Assembly (NCBI GenBank): GCA_973895155.1 | Contig: OZ316895.1 | Span: 1,550,001 to 1,614,000, forward strand | Direction: 5' to 3' | Source of the DNA: Marsupella aquatica | Lineage: Eukaryota; Marchantiophyta | Length of the DNA stretch: 64,000 bases | Part shown: positions 34,480-46,611 of the stretch, piece by piece | Layout of the letters: the number at the start of each line of letters is the position of its first letter | How positions within the stretch are numbered: position 1 is the stretch's first letter | Position numbers and translations under genes: made by a program | The notes under the pieces: generated by a model | What the model was told of the DNA's origin: nothing | Seen by the model: the letters and a program-made list of their open reading frames with translations, nothing else | Database searches by the model: none

Positions 34480-35382
34480 CAACTCAAGTGAACTACAGCC
34501 ATGACTCTCTGGTTGAACACATAGTGTCTTGTTGGGGAAAGCAGCCAGGGATGTAATGCTGGCTCCAGGACTCTCCTTCTGGTCCAGGTCACTTGTAGGC
34601 CCTCTACGCAAAATCCTGAAGCTGTTATGTGTTCAAGGTTTCTTCGCCTCACTCAAATGCTCTACCTTTTGTTATCACATTTTTGGGGTTTATTATATTT
34701 GCAATAATGAGAAAAGCTCGAATGGGGCAAAGTGATTATTTGAACAGAGAGCATGACTATTTTGAACAATCTGGTTCTACATAAGTGAAAAAAGAATAGC
34801 CTTTGTGAGAGAGATAGTTACGGACCCCACTAGAGGTCCATTCCAAAATTTGAGACTCCACAGCGCACCATGTCATCAAGACGCGTTGCAAACAGGTAGG
34901 GAGTGGTTTACAAAATAAAATTACTTCAACATTCGTGTTTGTGGCATGATTTTGGTAAATTGAGGGACGCCATGCCGTAAACCTTAATGTAAAAATGTTT
35001 CAAAAATAACCATTTTATTTACCTTGAGTAACCGACTGTTCAATTAGTCGGGCAATTAGTAGGAGGCCCACCTTCCGTTTTATTTACCCTGAGTAACCGA
35101 CTGCCCACCCGCATTCTGAATTGTGTTTCAATTGAGTAATAAGTAAATCTCTCTCCGCAAGCTCTGTAACTTGATCACTGATGACAAAGTAATCGTGACA
35201 ATTTTCTCGACCTTCTGCTGCCACGAAGGAAGAAGTGGACATGATTCTATGTTGGTATGCGATCCGATTGACACAGGCCCACTTCAGCGCAATAAAATTC
35301 AGCAAACGAAAGAAGGGCAAAATTGAGAATTCTTCATCTCTCACCTGCTTTGAGTTAGATCTGCAAGAGGTGCTAGATTGGG
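34480..35382. other. intergenic DNA
   Basis: A stretch near 34825-34900 (GGACCCCACTAGAGGTCCATTCC) has a diverged relative near 37835. TTTATTTACCYTGAGTAACCGACTG is repeated at about 35014 and 35079. The 106-codon minus frame 35084-35404 is unrecognised. Confidence 0.4.
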
Positions 35383-35390
35383 GTAGAGTG

Positions 35391-35693
35391 CTCAGGGGCC
35401 TCAATCCAAGGGGTGTCTCATATCACGCTCGAACTTTTGGGGGAATAAATACCCTAAAAGTTAAGTCAATAAAGTTTTTTTAATGAATTTTTTTACCCCT
35501 AACTTAATGGAATATTCTTGGATCCCATATTTGATTTTAAGAAACCCTATGATTCTTATAATTCTCAAAATTGGATTAAAATAACCCTAATGTTCTTCAA
35601 CAAAAATTTAAAAGTATTTCACTAAACCCAATAAAAAAACCTTATACTTATTCATGCGTGATGGGTCGAAAGAAAAGAAGTGAGGACCCCGGG
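35391..35693 (-). mobile_element. 303-bp MITE, copy 2 of the family at 22931
   Basis: Opposite orientation to the copy at 22931-23234 and alignable along its whole length. Left end CTCAGGGGCCTCAATCC; right end, read inwards, CCCGGGGTCCTCACTTCT. A perfect 8-bp target duplication GTAGAGTG lies at 35383-35390 and 35694-35701. It has no reading frame. Confidence 0.92.
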
Positions 35694-35701
35694 GTAGAGT
35701 G

Positions 35702-37199
35702 CGGATTACAGACTGATGACCAGCTGACAATCTTCAGAGGGCAGAAAGATTCGAGGTCACAGGCAAACGACTTGCGTTCATCCCCCAAAGTTGATATCTT
35801 CTCTTTATCAACAGGTGCTTCGCCCGTTGGCAACTAGGATGGAAAGGGCACTGAAATTGAAATCGTGCAATCGTCAGATGTGAGCTAAAAAGAACAGTGT
35901 AATCAAGCCTAAATATTGAACTCCTTTCCATGGCGTCATCATTGCAGTTCCTAACTTGGTGATGCCTCTTGCTACTGTTAGATTGTCCAATGCATCAAAC
36001 ACTATAAACGTTATAAATTATGAAAAGAATTTACATCAACTCATCAAACACTATAATACACTAGTCACCCAAAAAGTACTTTAGTCTTTACAAAATCAGG
36101 AAAAAGTGAGAGTTCATCCTAGCTCTTCATCAAAAATTGATTTTTTGGGTGCCATCAGATCCACCTAGATACTCCTCCCACCTCAAATGTGTGTCCAATG
36201 CCTGCCCAAAATGGAAATATAATAAAATTTTGAAATTTTGGAGAAAATCTGAATATGTAAACAAATTTAAATATGTATTCAGAGTGGCTTAAAAACAAAA
36301 CAAACGGCAAAACAAAACAACAAGAAACACTACCTCATATTGTGCAACCATGCCTGAGCACCTATGCTGATTTCCAAACTTAGACCATGGCAGTGCATTT
36401 TTACTTTCATTCCTACTTGATTTAAACGTTGAAATTTTGGGGGGCTCATAGAACAGACATTGTGACCGTTTACTCTTGCAAAAATCAATCTTAGTACCAA
36501 TGGAGCAAGGGGTTAAGAATTAAAAACAGGCAAAGATTACCAACATTGTCTGATTAGTTTGTCGCAAAAGACATAATTAAATGCCTTCCAAGCTTATTTG
36601 ACCTGGGCAGATCTGACCTGAGTGAGCCAACCTCACCTAAGCTGATTTGACCTAGGAGGACTTAAAAGGAAAATTATTTTCATTGTGGGAGTGCTGAACC
36701 CTTTTTTTGGCTTTATTCTTAAACAAAAGGGTTTCCCAGGGAAAAAAAAGAAAACAATTCATCAATCTGTGAATCAATGTGGCATGGAGCATTTAGAAAA
36801 AAATAAACCTTATAACTTTTTCCAGGACATGTGAAGGGTTGTGAAGTGAAATAACTTTTTGCATTTGGATGGACATCCTCAATATTGCTAGTTGTGTTGA
36901 GATACATGTGTTAAAAAACCCGGGGAGAAACCAATGTATCTTGACTTAGAGACGTTTGGTTCAACCAGTTTAGGGTGTGTCCATGACCAAAAGAAAAAAT
37001 TTCACTATATATTAACACCATACATTAGCCATAGCTTTGGCAAGTCACAAGCTGAGCTCCATGACACAATACTCTTCTCTCTTCACTCTCCAACTCTTGA
37101 CCCCGCTCTTGACCATTGATAATTATCAAGTGTGAACTCTAATCTTGTATTTTTAGACTCTAGTTTGAGAGGCTCTCTATTTAGGTGAAACCTTATAAT
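35702..37199. other. intergenic DNA
   Basis: AT-rich, with homopolymer runs and short frames only. No gene, RNA or element delimited. Confidence 0.4.
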
Positions 37200-37207
37200 G
37201 TATAAAC

Positions 37208-37387
37208 GAGGGATATGCTTAGTAGACCCCCTTCTGGAAAAAGTTTGCTTAATTAACCCCCTCCATACTTTTCCCCAATCTGGACCGTTGATGGACCTTT
37301 CAATCTCAGATGTGGGCCGTTCATAGACCTCAGGGGGTGGATCAAGTAACAAGTTTCATTTTGGGGGTTGATCAAGCAAGTACCTCT
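37208..37387. mobile_element. 180-bp MITE, copy 1
   Basis: GTATAAAC flanks it directly at 37200-37207 and 37388-37395. The ends are inverted: GAGGGATATGCTTAGTAGACCC on the left pairs imperfectly with the right end (AGAGGTACTTGCTTGATCAACCC read inwards). The interior reads CCAATCTGGACCGTTGATGG, CTCAGGGGG and ACAAGTTTCATTTTGGGGG. The copy at 39004 is about 85-90% similar by eye. Confidence 0.88.
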
Positions 37388-37399
37388 GTATAAACTGTA

Positions 37400-38470
37400 A
37401 ACATTGGAAAACTTTTGACCAATGAATATACAACCTTTGGATTGTGTCTATCTTGAGCCTGGTGAGATGAACCTTGTCACCTTATAATAAAGAATATCAG
37501 ACAAAAACTTATTAAGGAAAAAACAAAATTTTAGTATATGAATATATATTTCTAGCATATCTAATAAAAACTAAGTACTTGAAAAATTACAAGGGTAGGA
37601 GAAATAGCTAAATTCAAATTTATACAAAGTGAAAGCATAGACTAGACCATATGTATATAACAATATATAGCCATCTCTTCTAATAAGACAAGATACAGAG
37701 AAGGTGTACCGACATAGATACCCTAAGTAAACCCTAATCTTCCGTAATTCTCATATAACTTACACAAGATCATTAGGGCCTGTGCCAAGTCACTCAATTG
37801 GATTTGTAGGTGGGAAAGAACTATCATTAGGGACCCCATGGGAAGTTCATTCCAAAATTCCTGGATGCATGTGCAATCACATCAGCATGATTTGTCACAA
37901 ACAAGAACAATTAGAAATGCAAAAATAACCAAATTTGATTATGTGTGTTTAAGGCAAGGCAAGAAAAACAGCCAAGACCCTCTAACTGTAAAAATAATGG
38001 AAAACTGAAAAGTAATATTTCAAGTAAAAATATGGGGAAAATAAAGTAAAAAAATAAAAAAGTAAAATATGGGTGAAAGAAAATGTTTTTTGGATGAGTT
38101 GTGATTGATATATCCTTGGTTTCTGGTAATCTATTTCAATTTTCTGTTTAACTTACACATTTTTGAAATAATGGCAAGTATAAAGAAACTCTTCAACTAT
38201 TCTAACATTTACCAAGGTAGGATAAGACATCTGAAATTTTTTTCAACTTCTCTAACATTTACCAAGGTAGTTAAGAAACTCTTTGGCTATTATGGTCTTT
38301 AATGAAATTCACCTACTACCTTTAAAATTCACTTAATTTAGAATACTCCATTTAGTCTTTGTCCTCTGGTCTATTTATCCAAATTGTTCAATAAAACAAG
38401 TTTACATAGCCAAGGGGTCCTCGAACTAATTGGCCAACTAATTTATTTTCCAATCCTGTAGTCTTGAAGT
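37400..38470. other. AT-rich intergenic DNA
   Basis: A short repeat TCTAACATTTACCAAGGTAG occurs at about 38199 and 38252. The plus frame 38105-38302 crosses it and is not recognised. No gene called. Confidence 0.4.
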
Positions 38471-38479
38471 GCCATGAAT

Positions 38480-38690
38480 GGGATAATTACATTTAGGGAA
38501 TATTATTCATCATTGAATGGATCCTTATAGGGGTCAGTTCCACCTTGTAGAAGATGCTGCAAAGTCACCCCTGTGCCCTGGATGAGATAATCAGATTTAG
38601 AGAATACTATTCATCATTTAATCAGATCCTTCTAAGGGGTCCGTTCCACCTTGTAGAATATGTTGCAAAGTCATCCCCTTGAACATATTG
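38480..38690. repeat. 104-bp tandem duplication
   Basis: Units with GATAATYASATTTAGRGAAT and GTTCCACCTTGTAGAA repeat with a period of about 104 from about 38480 and 38584. Confidence 0.85.
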
Positions 38691-39003
38691 AATGTTATAT
38701 GATGAATCCACCTTTCATATTTTGTCTTATTTAAATGCTGAGTTCTATATTTTGATTTTCATGTACCTTAATTTGGTGAATCATTTTGTATTAATTTGAT
38801 CTTGAATTAACTTTTAGACCCCTTTTAATTTGAGTGAACTTAAGTATTTTGAATGTATTTGGCTCCCTTCATAAACTTTTAATCTTTCATTTTCAATCAC
38901 TCCACAGTGAATTATCCTTTTTAACATGCGAGTGAGATAAATGAGTTTGAACAATGTGCACATCCTCTGTACTAAGTTCCCTTCATGATTTACTTACAAA
39001 ATT

Positions 39004-39180
39004 GAGAGATATGCTAGTAGACCCTCTTCTGGAAAAAGTTGCTCAATTAACCCCCTGGATACTTTTCCCCAATCTGGACCCTTGATGAACCTTTTGATCT
39101 CACATCTGGACCGTTGATAGACCTCAGGGGTCGATCAAGTAACAAGTTTCATTTTGGGGGTCGATCAAGCAAATATCTCT
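39004..39180. mobile_element. 177-bp MITE, copy 2
   Basis: ACAAAATT flanks it directly at 38996-39003 and 39181-39188. Left end GAGAGATATGCTAGTAGACCC (interrupted match) with right end AGAGATATTTGCTTGATCGAC read inwards. It lies in the same orientation as the copy at 37208 and 1.6 kb away. Confidence 0.9.
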
Positions 39181-39188
39181 ACAAAATT

Positions 39189-39839
39189 TGTGGTTTTAAT
39201 TGAGATTGTCATTATAGAAGCAAGTGAAAATCTGTACTCTATGTGCACAATTCTTTAGTACCTTTGTATTTTCGTGGTCATAATGTGCTTTTCTTTGCAT
39301 GTGTTCTATGTCACTCCTTAATTAACACAAGATATTAATTTCTTGGCATATACTTTACATGTACTTACTTTTTTTATCATAAAATAAATCAAATAAATTA
39401 CATATCACTACAAGACCAACAAACAAGACATGTTCCAAGATGAACATGCTGTATATTAAGATTTGAACCACTTGTCTCATGTGTGTCATTGGAAATTGCT
39501 ATATATAATAAAATAGAAGGCATGCTAAGGAAACAATAGTGTAAATAGCTGCTGTGAAAAGCTAGGCAACCAGCCCTAATAGAGGGGCTCAAAATCCTAG
39601 AATTTATTTTTAGCATTAACATGTATTCAAAAGTGGCTCAAAATCTTAGAAAAGCATCATCTGCTTAGATTAATCTAGATTTGGAAGGACTCAAAATGAC
39701 AAGAGAGTCAGTTGCTAATTAAATCTGATATGCACTACTATCTGCTCTGATATCATCGCCAAACTTTCACCCAGCCATTGTCGGGTATATACAGTAGTTA
39801 TCACTGTCAAGTCAGCATCTGAAGTACAACTTTTATAAC
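39189..39839. other. intergenic DNA
   Basis: No gene or repeat boundary recognised. The 74-codon minus frame at 39398-39622 has no known features. Confidence 0.4.
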
Positions 39840-40600
39840 AGCCCAAATTGTCCTTTACAAGAAGGAGCAGTCAGTTGTGCTACCATTTTTGGTACTTTAC
39901 AAGGAGGAGCAACCAGCAAGGAGCAGTCACTTCTGCTACCATGTTCAAATTAAATAAGAAGCAGCAGTCATTTGTGCTATCATTGTCCCATGGCAATGGA
40001 CGACCATTTTCCCATAGCCTTGGATAGGACGTCCAAGCCAAACTACCAGAACGATACCAAGGGCTAAGGAGCTACCAAAAATTTCCAGTACTTTACAAGA
40101 AGGATCAGTCACTTGTGCTACCATTTTTCCCTAGCAATGGACAGAACATCCAAAGCCAAAACACCAGAAATACCAAGGGCGAAGGAGCAACTAAAATAAA
40201 TATTAAAAGATAAACAATTGTAGAACCTGAAGGAGAAACTAAAAAGTCAATGTCAGAAGATCAACAACAGTCGTAAGCTTGAATGTTCTCCTTGCTCGAA
40301 ATTTAGACCATCTCTAGGCAGAATTTGAAAAACAGACTCAGAGAATCTATGTCAAAAGATCAACAATTGCAAACTCAGAGGACCGACTAAAATGAATATC
40401 AGAAGACCTCTATGACTTCTCTGTCCACTCAGTCTGATATTTAGACTAACTCTAGACATGATTTGAAAAGAAGAGACTGCGAGGACCAATATCACAAGAT
40501 CAACAATCGTAAAGTGAGGAGAAACTAAAATCAATACCACAAGATCAACAATCATAACTATGATGTCCTCTGTATCTGATATTTAGACCACCTCTATGCG
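39840..40600. repeat. two degenerate tandem-repeat clusters
   Basis: From 39840 to about 40150, modules of the type TTTACAAGAAGGAGCAGTCA ... TGTGCTACCATTTT repeat irregularly. From about 40195 to 40600, modules with AAGATCAACAATCGTAA and GGAGAAACTAAAATCAAT follow. Both are diverged and noncoding. Confidence 0.75.
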
Positions 40601-40743
40601 TGGTTTGTAAACACTGAGGGAATATGACACATATGCCAAAACGGGCCACAACATTTCAGTGCAAGAAGGATGGGTAAACTCCCTCTTAGTGGCCAAGACC
40701 TGGTGACTTCCACGTCGAGTAGCCTTTTCTCATTTTGTGAAGT

Positions 40744-40840
40744 GAAGTTTGACAAACGAACATAGCCAAGACCATACATCTACAGTGGAGATGAAGTTTG
40801 GCAAAAGACCATAGCCAAAGACCAAACATCTACAGTGGAG
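40744..40840. repeat. about 50-bp tandem duplication
   Basis: Units GAAGTTTG ... CATAGCCAAAGACC ... CATCTACAGTGGAG start at 40744 and 40793. Confidence 0.85.
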
Positions 40841-40844
40841 ATTA

Positions 40845-41640
40845 CGCAGACTTCTGCAGTGCACATTACGAGATTCAAGGGAAAAATGCAAAACTGCTGC
40901 CATAGCTCGTTTTGTAAGGGGCCTGTTCCATGTTGTGTCAAGGCGTCCGTGACTGCCCACAAGACGATGTTCTGTCTCCTATTCTCAACTTGTTTTTTCA
41001 AGGAATTGATCAGACCCAATCCATGGGAAAGATCCATAACCAAAGCCAGGTGGGCCAGTACTTTCCGGATCATACTTTCAAATTGGTCATGAGCGCAATT
41101 GCGGAGTCAATAAAACCCCTGACGATTACGTGTTCAAACAGTTCTGAGACAACGAATAGACGATACCCCAAAGAAGCATAAGAAAAAAAAGTCAGCTTCC
41201 AAGCCGTGATTCGCTACCTAGTCAGTATGAATACGACAGGGCAGTAGACAATTTTACAAGAAAGTACCACAGGCCTTAGAATCAATATTTTCATCACGAA
41301 CGCACATGCAAGTAGAATGAGATGCACCTTGCCAAATTTCTTTCCGTATCTAAAAATGTCATATCAAGAGCTGAAGTAAGTAACAACCATAACCTGCATC
41401 AGCACTAAGGCGTTGCACAACAGCGAGCGTATTATCCGAAATGTTCAGACCTTCGTTATAAAATTATCAACAAACAAATCTATGTACAATGTAGCTCCCT
41501 GGCACCTTTGTGAAAGGAGTTAATGTAGCACAAACATTGTTTAAAATACTTGGCCACAATGCATAAAGCATTAGCTTAAGTCTAACTTTGTCTCTATCTC
41601 CGAAATTCCTGTTGACCCATGAAATCTCGGACGGCACCTC
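40845..41640. other. 3' flank of the SNARE gene
   Basis: No independent gene recognised. Overlapping frames at 40.8-41.2 kb lack domains. Part of 41.3-41.65 kb should be the 3' untranslated region of the SNARE gene. Confidence 0.4.
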
Positions 41641-41648
41641 TCAGTAGA

Positions 41649-44128
41649 TTATCTGCCAAGCAAGCGCCGCGTGCGGTTGTTGGCACCCTTCACTCTAGCG
41701 TTCAGTTCATGAACATCATCATGCATACGGTCCAAATCACCATTTTGTCTGCGATTCAACAGGACCAATGTTACAATGACAGCCTTGCTACGCACATATT
41801 CCTTGTACAATCAGCAGAAATATGACAAGGGGCCTTTTATCTGACAACACGTGACCTTAAGGTAGACAAATATGTCAGCTCCTAGGAAGATAACTGGATG
41901 AAAGACATGCTTCAAAGGTGACTTTCCGAAGGGACCCGTTCTTCTCTCCTGGCTGCATACCAAAGTCCAGAAATTATCCAACAAATCCACCAGCAGGAAA
42001 GCCATGCAACTGACCTTTCAATTTCATGTCCCATATTCAAGGTCATGCCCTTAAGGTCACCCAAAATATTACTCAAATCTGATAATGCTTCATCTTGCGC
42101 ATTCTTGTCCATCTGCACAAATGGACGGAGTAGACAAGCTCTCATTAGGAACCCTGCGTATGGACACCTCACAAAACCCCAGGACATAAATTTGCGAATT
42201 TGGACATGTTAGCAACCGTTCTTCAGCTACATAAAATTGAAAACATAAAATAAAAAAATACCTCCAACTGTGCTTGCGCACTGCTCATCCCTGAGAGCTG
42301 CTGCGATCGCGGCTTCGCAGGTGTCTCCCCCGTCAGACCGAGAGCACCCCTTTCTTGAATATTGTTCTTCCGTTTGTACTGATCCGCTGTTCAATTGAGA
42401 ACCAACATCACGATCAGAAATCAAAGTGAAAATACTTGTCAAGGTTGCACCGTAAGGACTTCAATCATCCACGACAACCAGCCAGTCATTACCGATCAGA
42501 GAGAATAAACTGGAGAACTGCAGTGTACTTACGATCGACTTGTGGGCCAGTAATTTTGTGAGCCTTCTTGGGTTTCCAGGTCATGCTGAAGATACCGCCG
42601 AGGCTTCCCAGCAGCTTTTCACCCTGCATTTCATCATAACTCTTCATGTCAGATACAATGCAAATTGGGGTAATGAAATACCAAAGTAGACATCCACTAA
42701 TTGGACCGAGTTAAGATCATAACACCAGTACAAAATACTTTCAAAGAGTTTTCGTCAGGTGGAATCAAAGAATCGAAGACATGCAATGCGTTTAGTGAAC
42801 TGCAGGTTTATCCACAAAGCGACAGGCAGAACACAACCAGATCTACAGAAATGCTCTTCTGTAGTAGAGTCAAAACTGTGAAGAGGACCATGTACAGAGA
42901 GCAAGTCCGATCAACAGCCCAGATTATTTAAAAGATATCCTCATGCAATACATCCGAAGACATTCTGGCATTAATTCACTGGAAACACTTAAGCTTTGAA
43001 ATAGGACTCACGTTGAAATGTTACCAGCAGGTGTAAAACTTTAGATTTCAAGCAAGTTCATGAATTGACTTAGCATGCTCACGCGGCACAAGAATGAGGC
43101 CGGAACTAAACGAGAGAGCAATTTGCTCATAATCCAAAGTCAACAGTGCAAAAAGCTTCTGTGAAACGAAGTCAACTTACTCGGCCAAGCTCTTCGTCGA
43201 CACGAACCGCGGTTTCGTGAGTCCGGCGAATTTGTTCACCTTGATCATGCAACGTTTGTAAAGTGGTCGTGGCCACTCCCTTAGTGTCTTCCGCAATCCT
43301 TATCGCATTTTTGATGCTGCTCGTAGTGTCTTGCGATTTTTTCACCGCATATTGCTCTAGCTCCTCCACACTCTGGGTTGAGAAATTCCTCTGGTCCTGT
43401 TGGGAAAAATAGTTGTTCTGAGTACTCAGATACGCAGGCTCGGCCTCACCAAATAAGTCCTTCGATTGTTGTTGCTTCGACTTTCCAATCCTCTTGGATT
43501 CCGTCTTCTCATCCGCACCATGACCCCTGGCACCAGATGAAGACAAGCTCGGCAACTTGACATTGCTCAACGAACTGGAAGCACTCTCCTTGATTCTCGA
43601 TCCGCCCTCTACCATCTTTGCGGCAAAAGCCCGAGTGCTAGACTTGCGCTCCTTCACAGGTCTGGCTGCTGACGGCTCATCATCAAAGAGAGACCCCTCA
43701 TCCAAAATACTATCACCACGAGTTTTAGGTTTTGAAGTGACCTCATAGTCATCACTGAAAGGGTTTGAGGCATCGTGACTACTAGTGCTCTGGCTGGAGT
43801 GGCTGGACTTAATCTTGTTGCCTTTGGCAACATGTTTCGACTGCTTGGCCGGGGAGTCATCATCGTCGAATGGATTCGATGATTTCGCACCGCGGTGATT
43901 GTCCATAGCGACAGTCTTGGATTTTGTGTGACCATGAGGCTTCGCGTCATCGTCGAACGGATTAGAGTACCTGGTGGATGGCGGTGCAGATGAAGAAGAT
44001 GAATTGGACACATGAGACCGGGAACCGGTCGAGGACGTAGTCGGCTCGTCGTCGTCCGAATCAAATGGATTGACTATGCGCTGTGGCTTCGGTAATCCGC
44101 CATGGTTTCTCGATGAGACCGCAGCCAT
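41649..44128 (-). CDS. SNAP33: SNAP25/SNAP33-type Qb+Qc SNARE
   Basis: t-SNARE light chain that supplies Qb and Qc helices to the plasma-membrane SNARE complex, with roles in secretion and cell-plate formation in plants. Five exons (minus): 43181-44128, 42533-42623, 42262-42386, 42015-42112, 41649-41748. All introns are GT-AG and the phases close to exactly 453 residues. The Qb helix begins at about 254 (VEELEQYAVKK) and runs through the LHDQGEQI centre into GEKLLGSLGGIFS, the strongest family signature, at 317-329. The Qc helix spans about 389-450 (DEALSDLSNILGDLK to the end RRLLGR). The protein has no cysteine, so palmitoyl anchoring is excluded. The N terminus is unusually long (about 250 residues; Arabidopsis SNAP33 totals 300). 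It is Ser/Asp-rich and holds four NPF motifs (20-22, 56-58, 85-87, 122-124), each followed by acidic residues. NPF is the classical ligand of EH domains. Confidence 0.96.
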
Positions 44129-46600
44129 CTTTCCTTCCTGTGCAACAAAGCTTTCCTCCCTGCTCCTGCTAGTGCTAAAAAACTATCCCTCCTTTTCCAA
44201 CCTAATGATCCGGCCACCTGTTCAAATTCTAATCGGCAACCTGATGAAGCGATACAATAATCTCGACTCTGAAGAAGTCCGTGAATAACGCAATATGCAA
44301 ATCCTGAGGCAGCACTGCAAATTATCCTGCATCACATCAAGGCGAAACACGTTAGTCCAGAGAGTTCCCCAAAAAACCATGCTTCAAGTGGAAATCCACC
44401 TCTTCACGCCAAGGCCCGACACATCCCGCAGTGCCCGGACAGATTCCAAACTCCATTAAATTCAAGACAGATCATGAATCATGAATCGAAAAACAGAGGA
44501 GGGCCTGCCCACCCTGAGACAAGACGCCCCTTTCTCACCACCGCGGGGGAGGATGAATCTTACCAACTCCAAATGAAGTGCTGCTGAAGCGAATCATGCA
44601 AGTCGAACGAAATCAGAACAACACGATCACCTCCAAACCAGAGGAAGCGGCGGAAGAAGAAGAAGAAGAAGAAGACGTGAAACAAGCGGAATCTCAACAA
44701 GAAGCCGTTGTGAGACGCACGAAGTGAACATCGGATATAAGTCTCTCACCTGGTCGAAGCAGCTGCTCTTGCGATGGAGTGTCTCGACGTGGGTATCTTG
44801 GTGGGGAATGTACAAGGCAGACTCGTTCAGTGGGAGGAGTCCGGCGAAGCGGAACAAACAAAATCAGCCGATCTTCTCATATTTGGGATCCGCGGCAAAG
44901 ACCCAGCAAACGGATACCACAGCGTGACAGAGAGGGCCAGAGAGCCAGACGGAGGGCCGCGGCCACGCCAGGCCCGACCGGACCGGACCGCGTCAGATGA
45001 GCTACCCAGCAGCAGCTCAGGGTGCCGAAGCCGAATCTGCCGAGCCAGAAGAAGTTTCTTCGTGAGACCCTTAAAAAGGCAAAATTCTCGCTCCTTTGTG
45101 GGACCAACAGTTTCCCAAAAGTCCTGTTGTACTTGTGGAGACCCCACTAGGGCCTCTCAAATATAGAGAAACAAATGACCTCGCGGGCGGCCCGGGAAGC
45201 ACTGGGCGCACCCAAAGTGGGGTGCACCCGGGTTTTTTTGGGGGGCTGGTCAACATTGAATGGGGTCGCGGCGCTCACATGGAACACTCATAAGTCTAAC
45301 CCTTGACCTTCAACCTTCAGGGACAAAATACAGAGTCGTGAGGTAGTTTGCACATTTTTGCCAACCCTCCTTGTAGGTTACTAAATCCTGGGCGTGACTG
45401 GTCGGGCGTGACATTCTGTGCCTGACCAGTCAGGATGTTGGGCCGACCCGGGAAAATCTTGGGCATGGTCGCGCTCGCAAAATTTACATATTTGAGACCC
45501 CCTCCTTGAATGGTCTTTTCTAACAGGAGTTGATAGCACAATTTTTGCACAATTTTTGCACAATTTTTGCCCTAGCTCTATACTTGACTTGTAGGTTCAC
45601 ATTAGGACCATTACATCAATGTAAGATCAGATCTCAACCCTATATTTTGGTGAATAGTTACTAATTTATTTTTTAAAATCTCGTTGCATCATTTACATGC
45701 CCCTTCACCTGTAATAAATTTGCCAAAATTGACACACAAAGGAAGCACTGGCAGGGAGATTAAAAAATTGCAGCTCAACTCAACAGTGCTTACACGGTAC
45801 CCAAGCCAATGCTGATGTGAAGCACGTTTCCTCCACTGCACCCTCCAACCAGCCGGCCCTCAACTCACGAGAACAAAACATCTGCCAAAATTGTCAAGGG
45901 GGGTCCCCACAAACCTGTCTTTGGTCCCACCACAGACAGAAGATTGATTTGCTTGGGGGAAGTGTTTCCTTTGTGTGCAAATGTTCCAACATACATCAGG
46001 TGAAGCAAAGAGATTTTAAAACAATTTTACTGAGTATTCACCAAAATCAAGGGCCCAGATCTGAACACCTAAAGATCTAACAGTGTGGCCGTCCAAACTG
46101 TTTGCAAGTGGAGGGGTATGGCTCACCTCCCTAAAATACAAAAGGAAACCCTCATAGTCCTAGTCTCAACCAAAAATGTTCTAGTCTCGCCTCTCCGCCC
46201 TGAAAGGATACTAATCGGGTTCCATGCGGGTGGTAGCCACTTGCGCTCCCACAGAACGCCCGATACGGCCGCGCGAAGGAGACGGCGAGAGACACGGCAG
46301 ACAACAGACGTGCTGAATATCGGAGGTCCTGAAAGACTGAAGGAGGGTGAGGACTCATCAGGGCCCCACGGGTCGTCCCTCGCGGGTGGGGCTGCACAGT
46401 CGACGGCGACCTGACTGGGCGAGAAGTGCGCCGGAAAGAGAGGGAGAGTGGACGGAAAGAATCTCTGCAAGTCTGCAGTCTGAACGTTTGACTAAAGAGC
46501 ACGCACACATGATTGCTCGCTCTGGTAACATTGACGCGGCTCCGGAGAAGGTGCGAGGCAAGACCGCCACGAGGCAATTAGGTACAGTCCGTAGGTCGTG
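44129..46600. other. upstream region of the SNARE gene, CpG-rich patches
   Basis: Promoter side of the minus-strand SNARE gene. It contains a (GAA)n run at 44653-44675, a GC-rich patch at about 44930-45050, three tandem units of the 11-mer ACAATTTTTGC at about 45538-45570, and a second GC-rich patch at 46180-46460. Overlapping frames of up to 141 codons occur in the GC-rich patches on both strands and show no domain. No gene is called. Confidence 0.45.
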
Positions 46601-46611
46601 ATCGGTATGGA

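Noticed and set aside
28453-44128. ANTH adaptor and NPF-rich SNARE as a functional gene cluster
   Set aside because: They are separated by 11 kb of repeats and unrelated intergenic DNA. Shared trafficking roles are not evidence of clustering in a plant genome.
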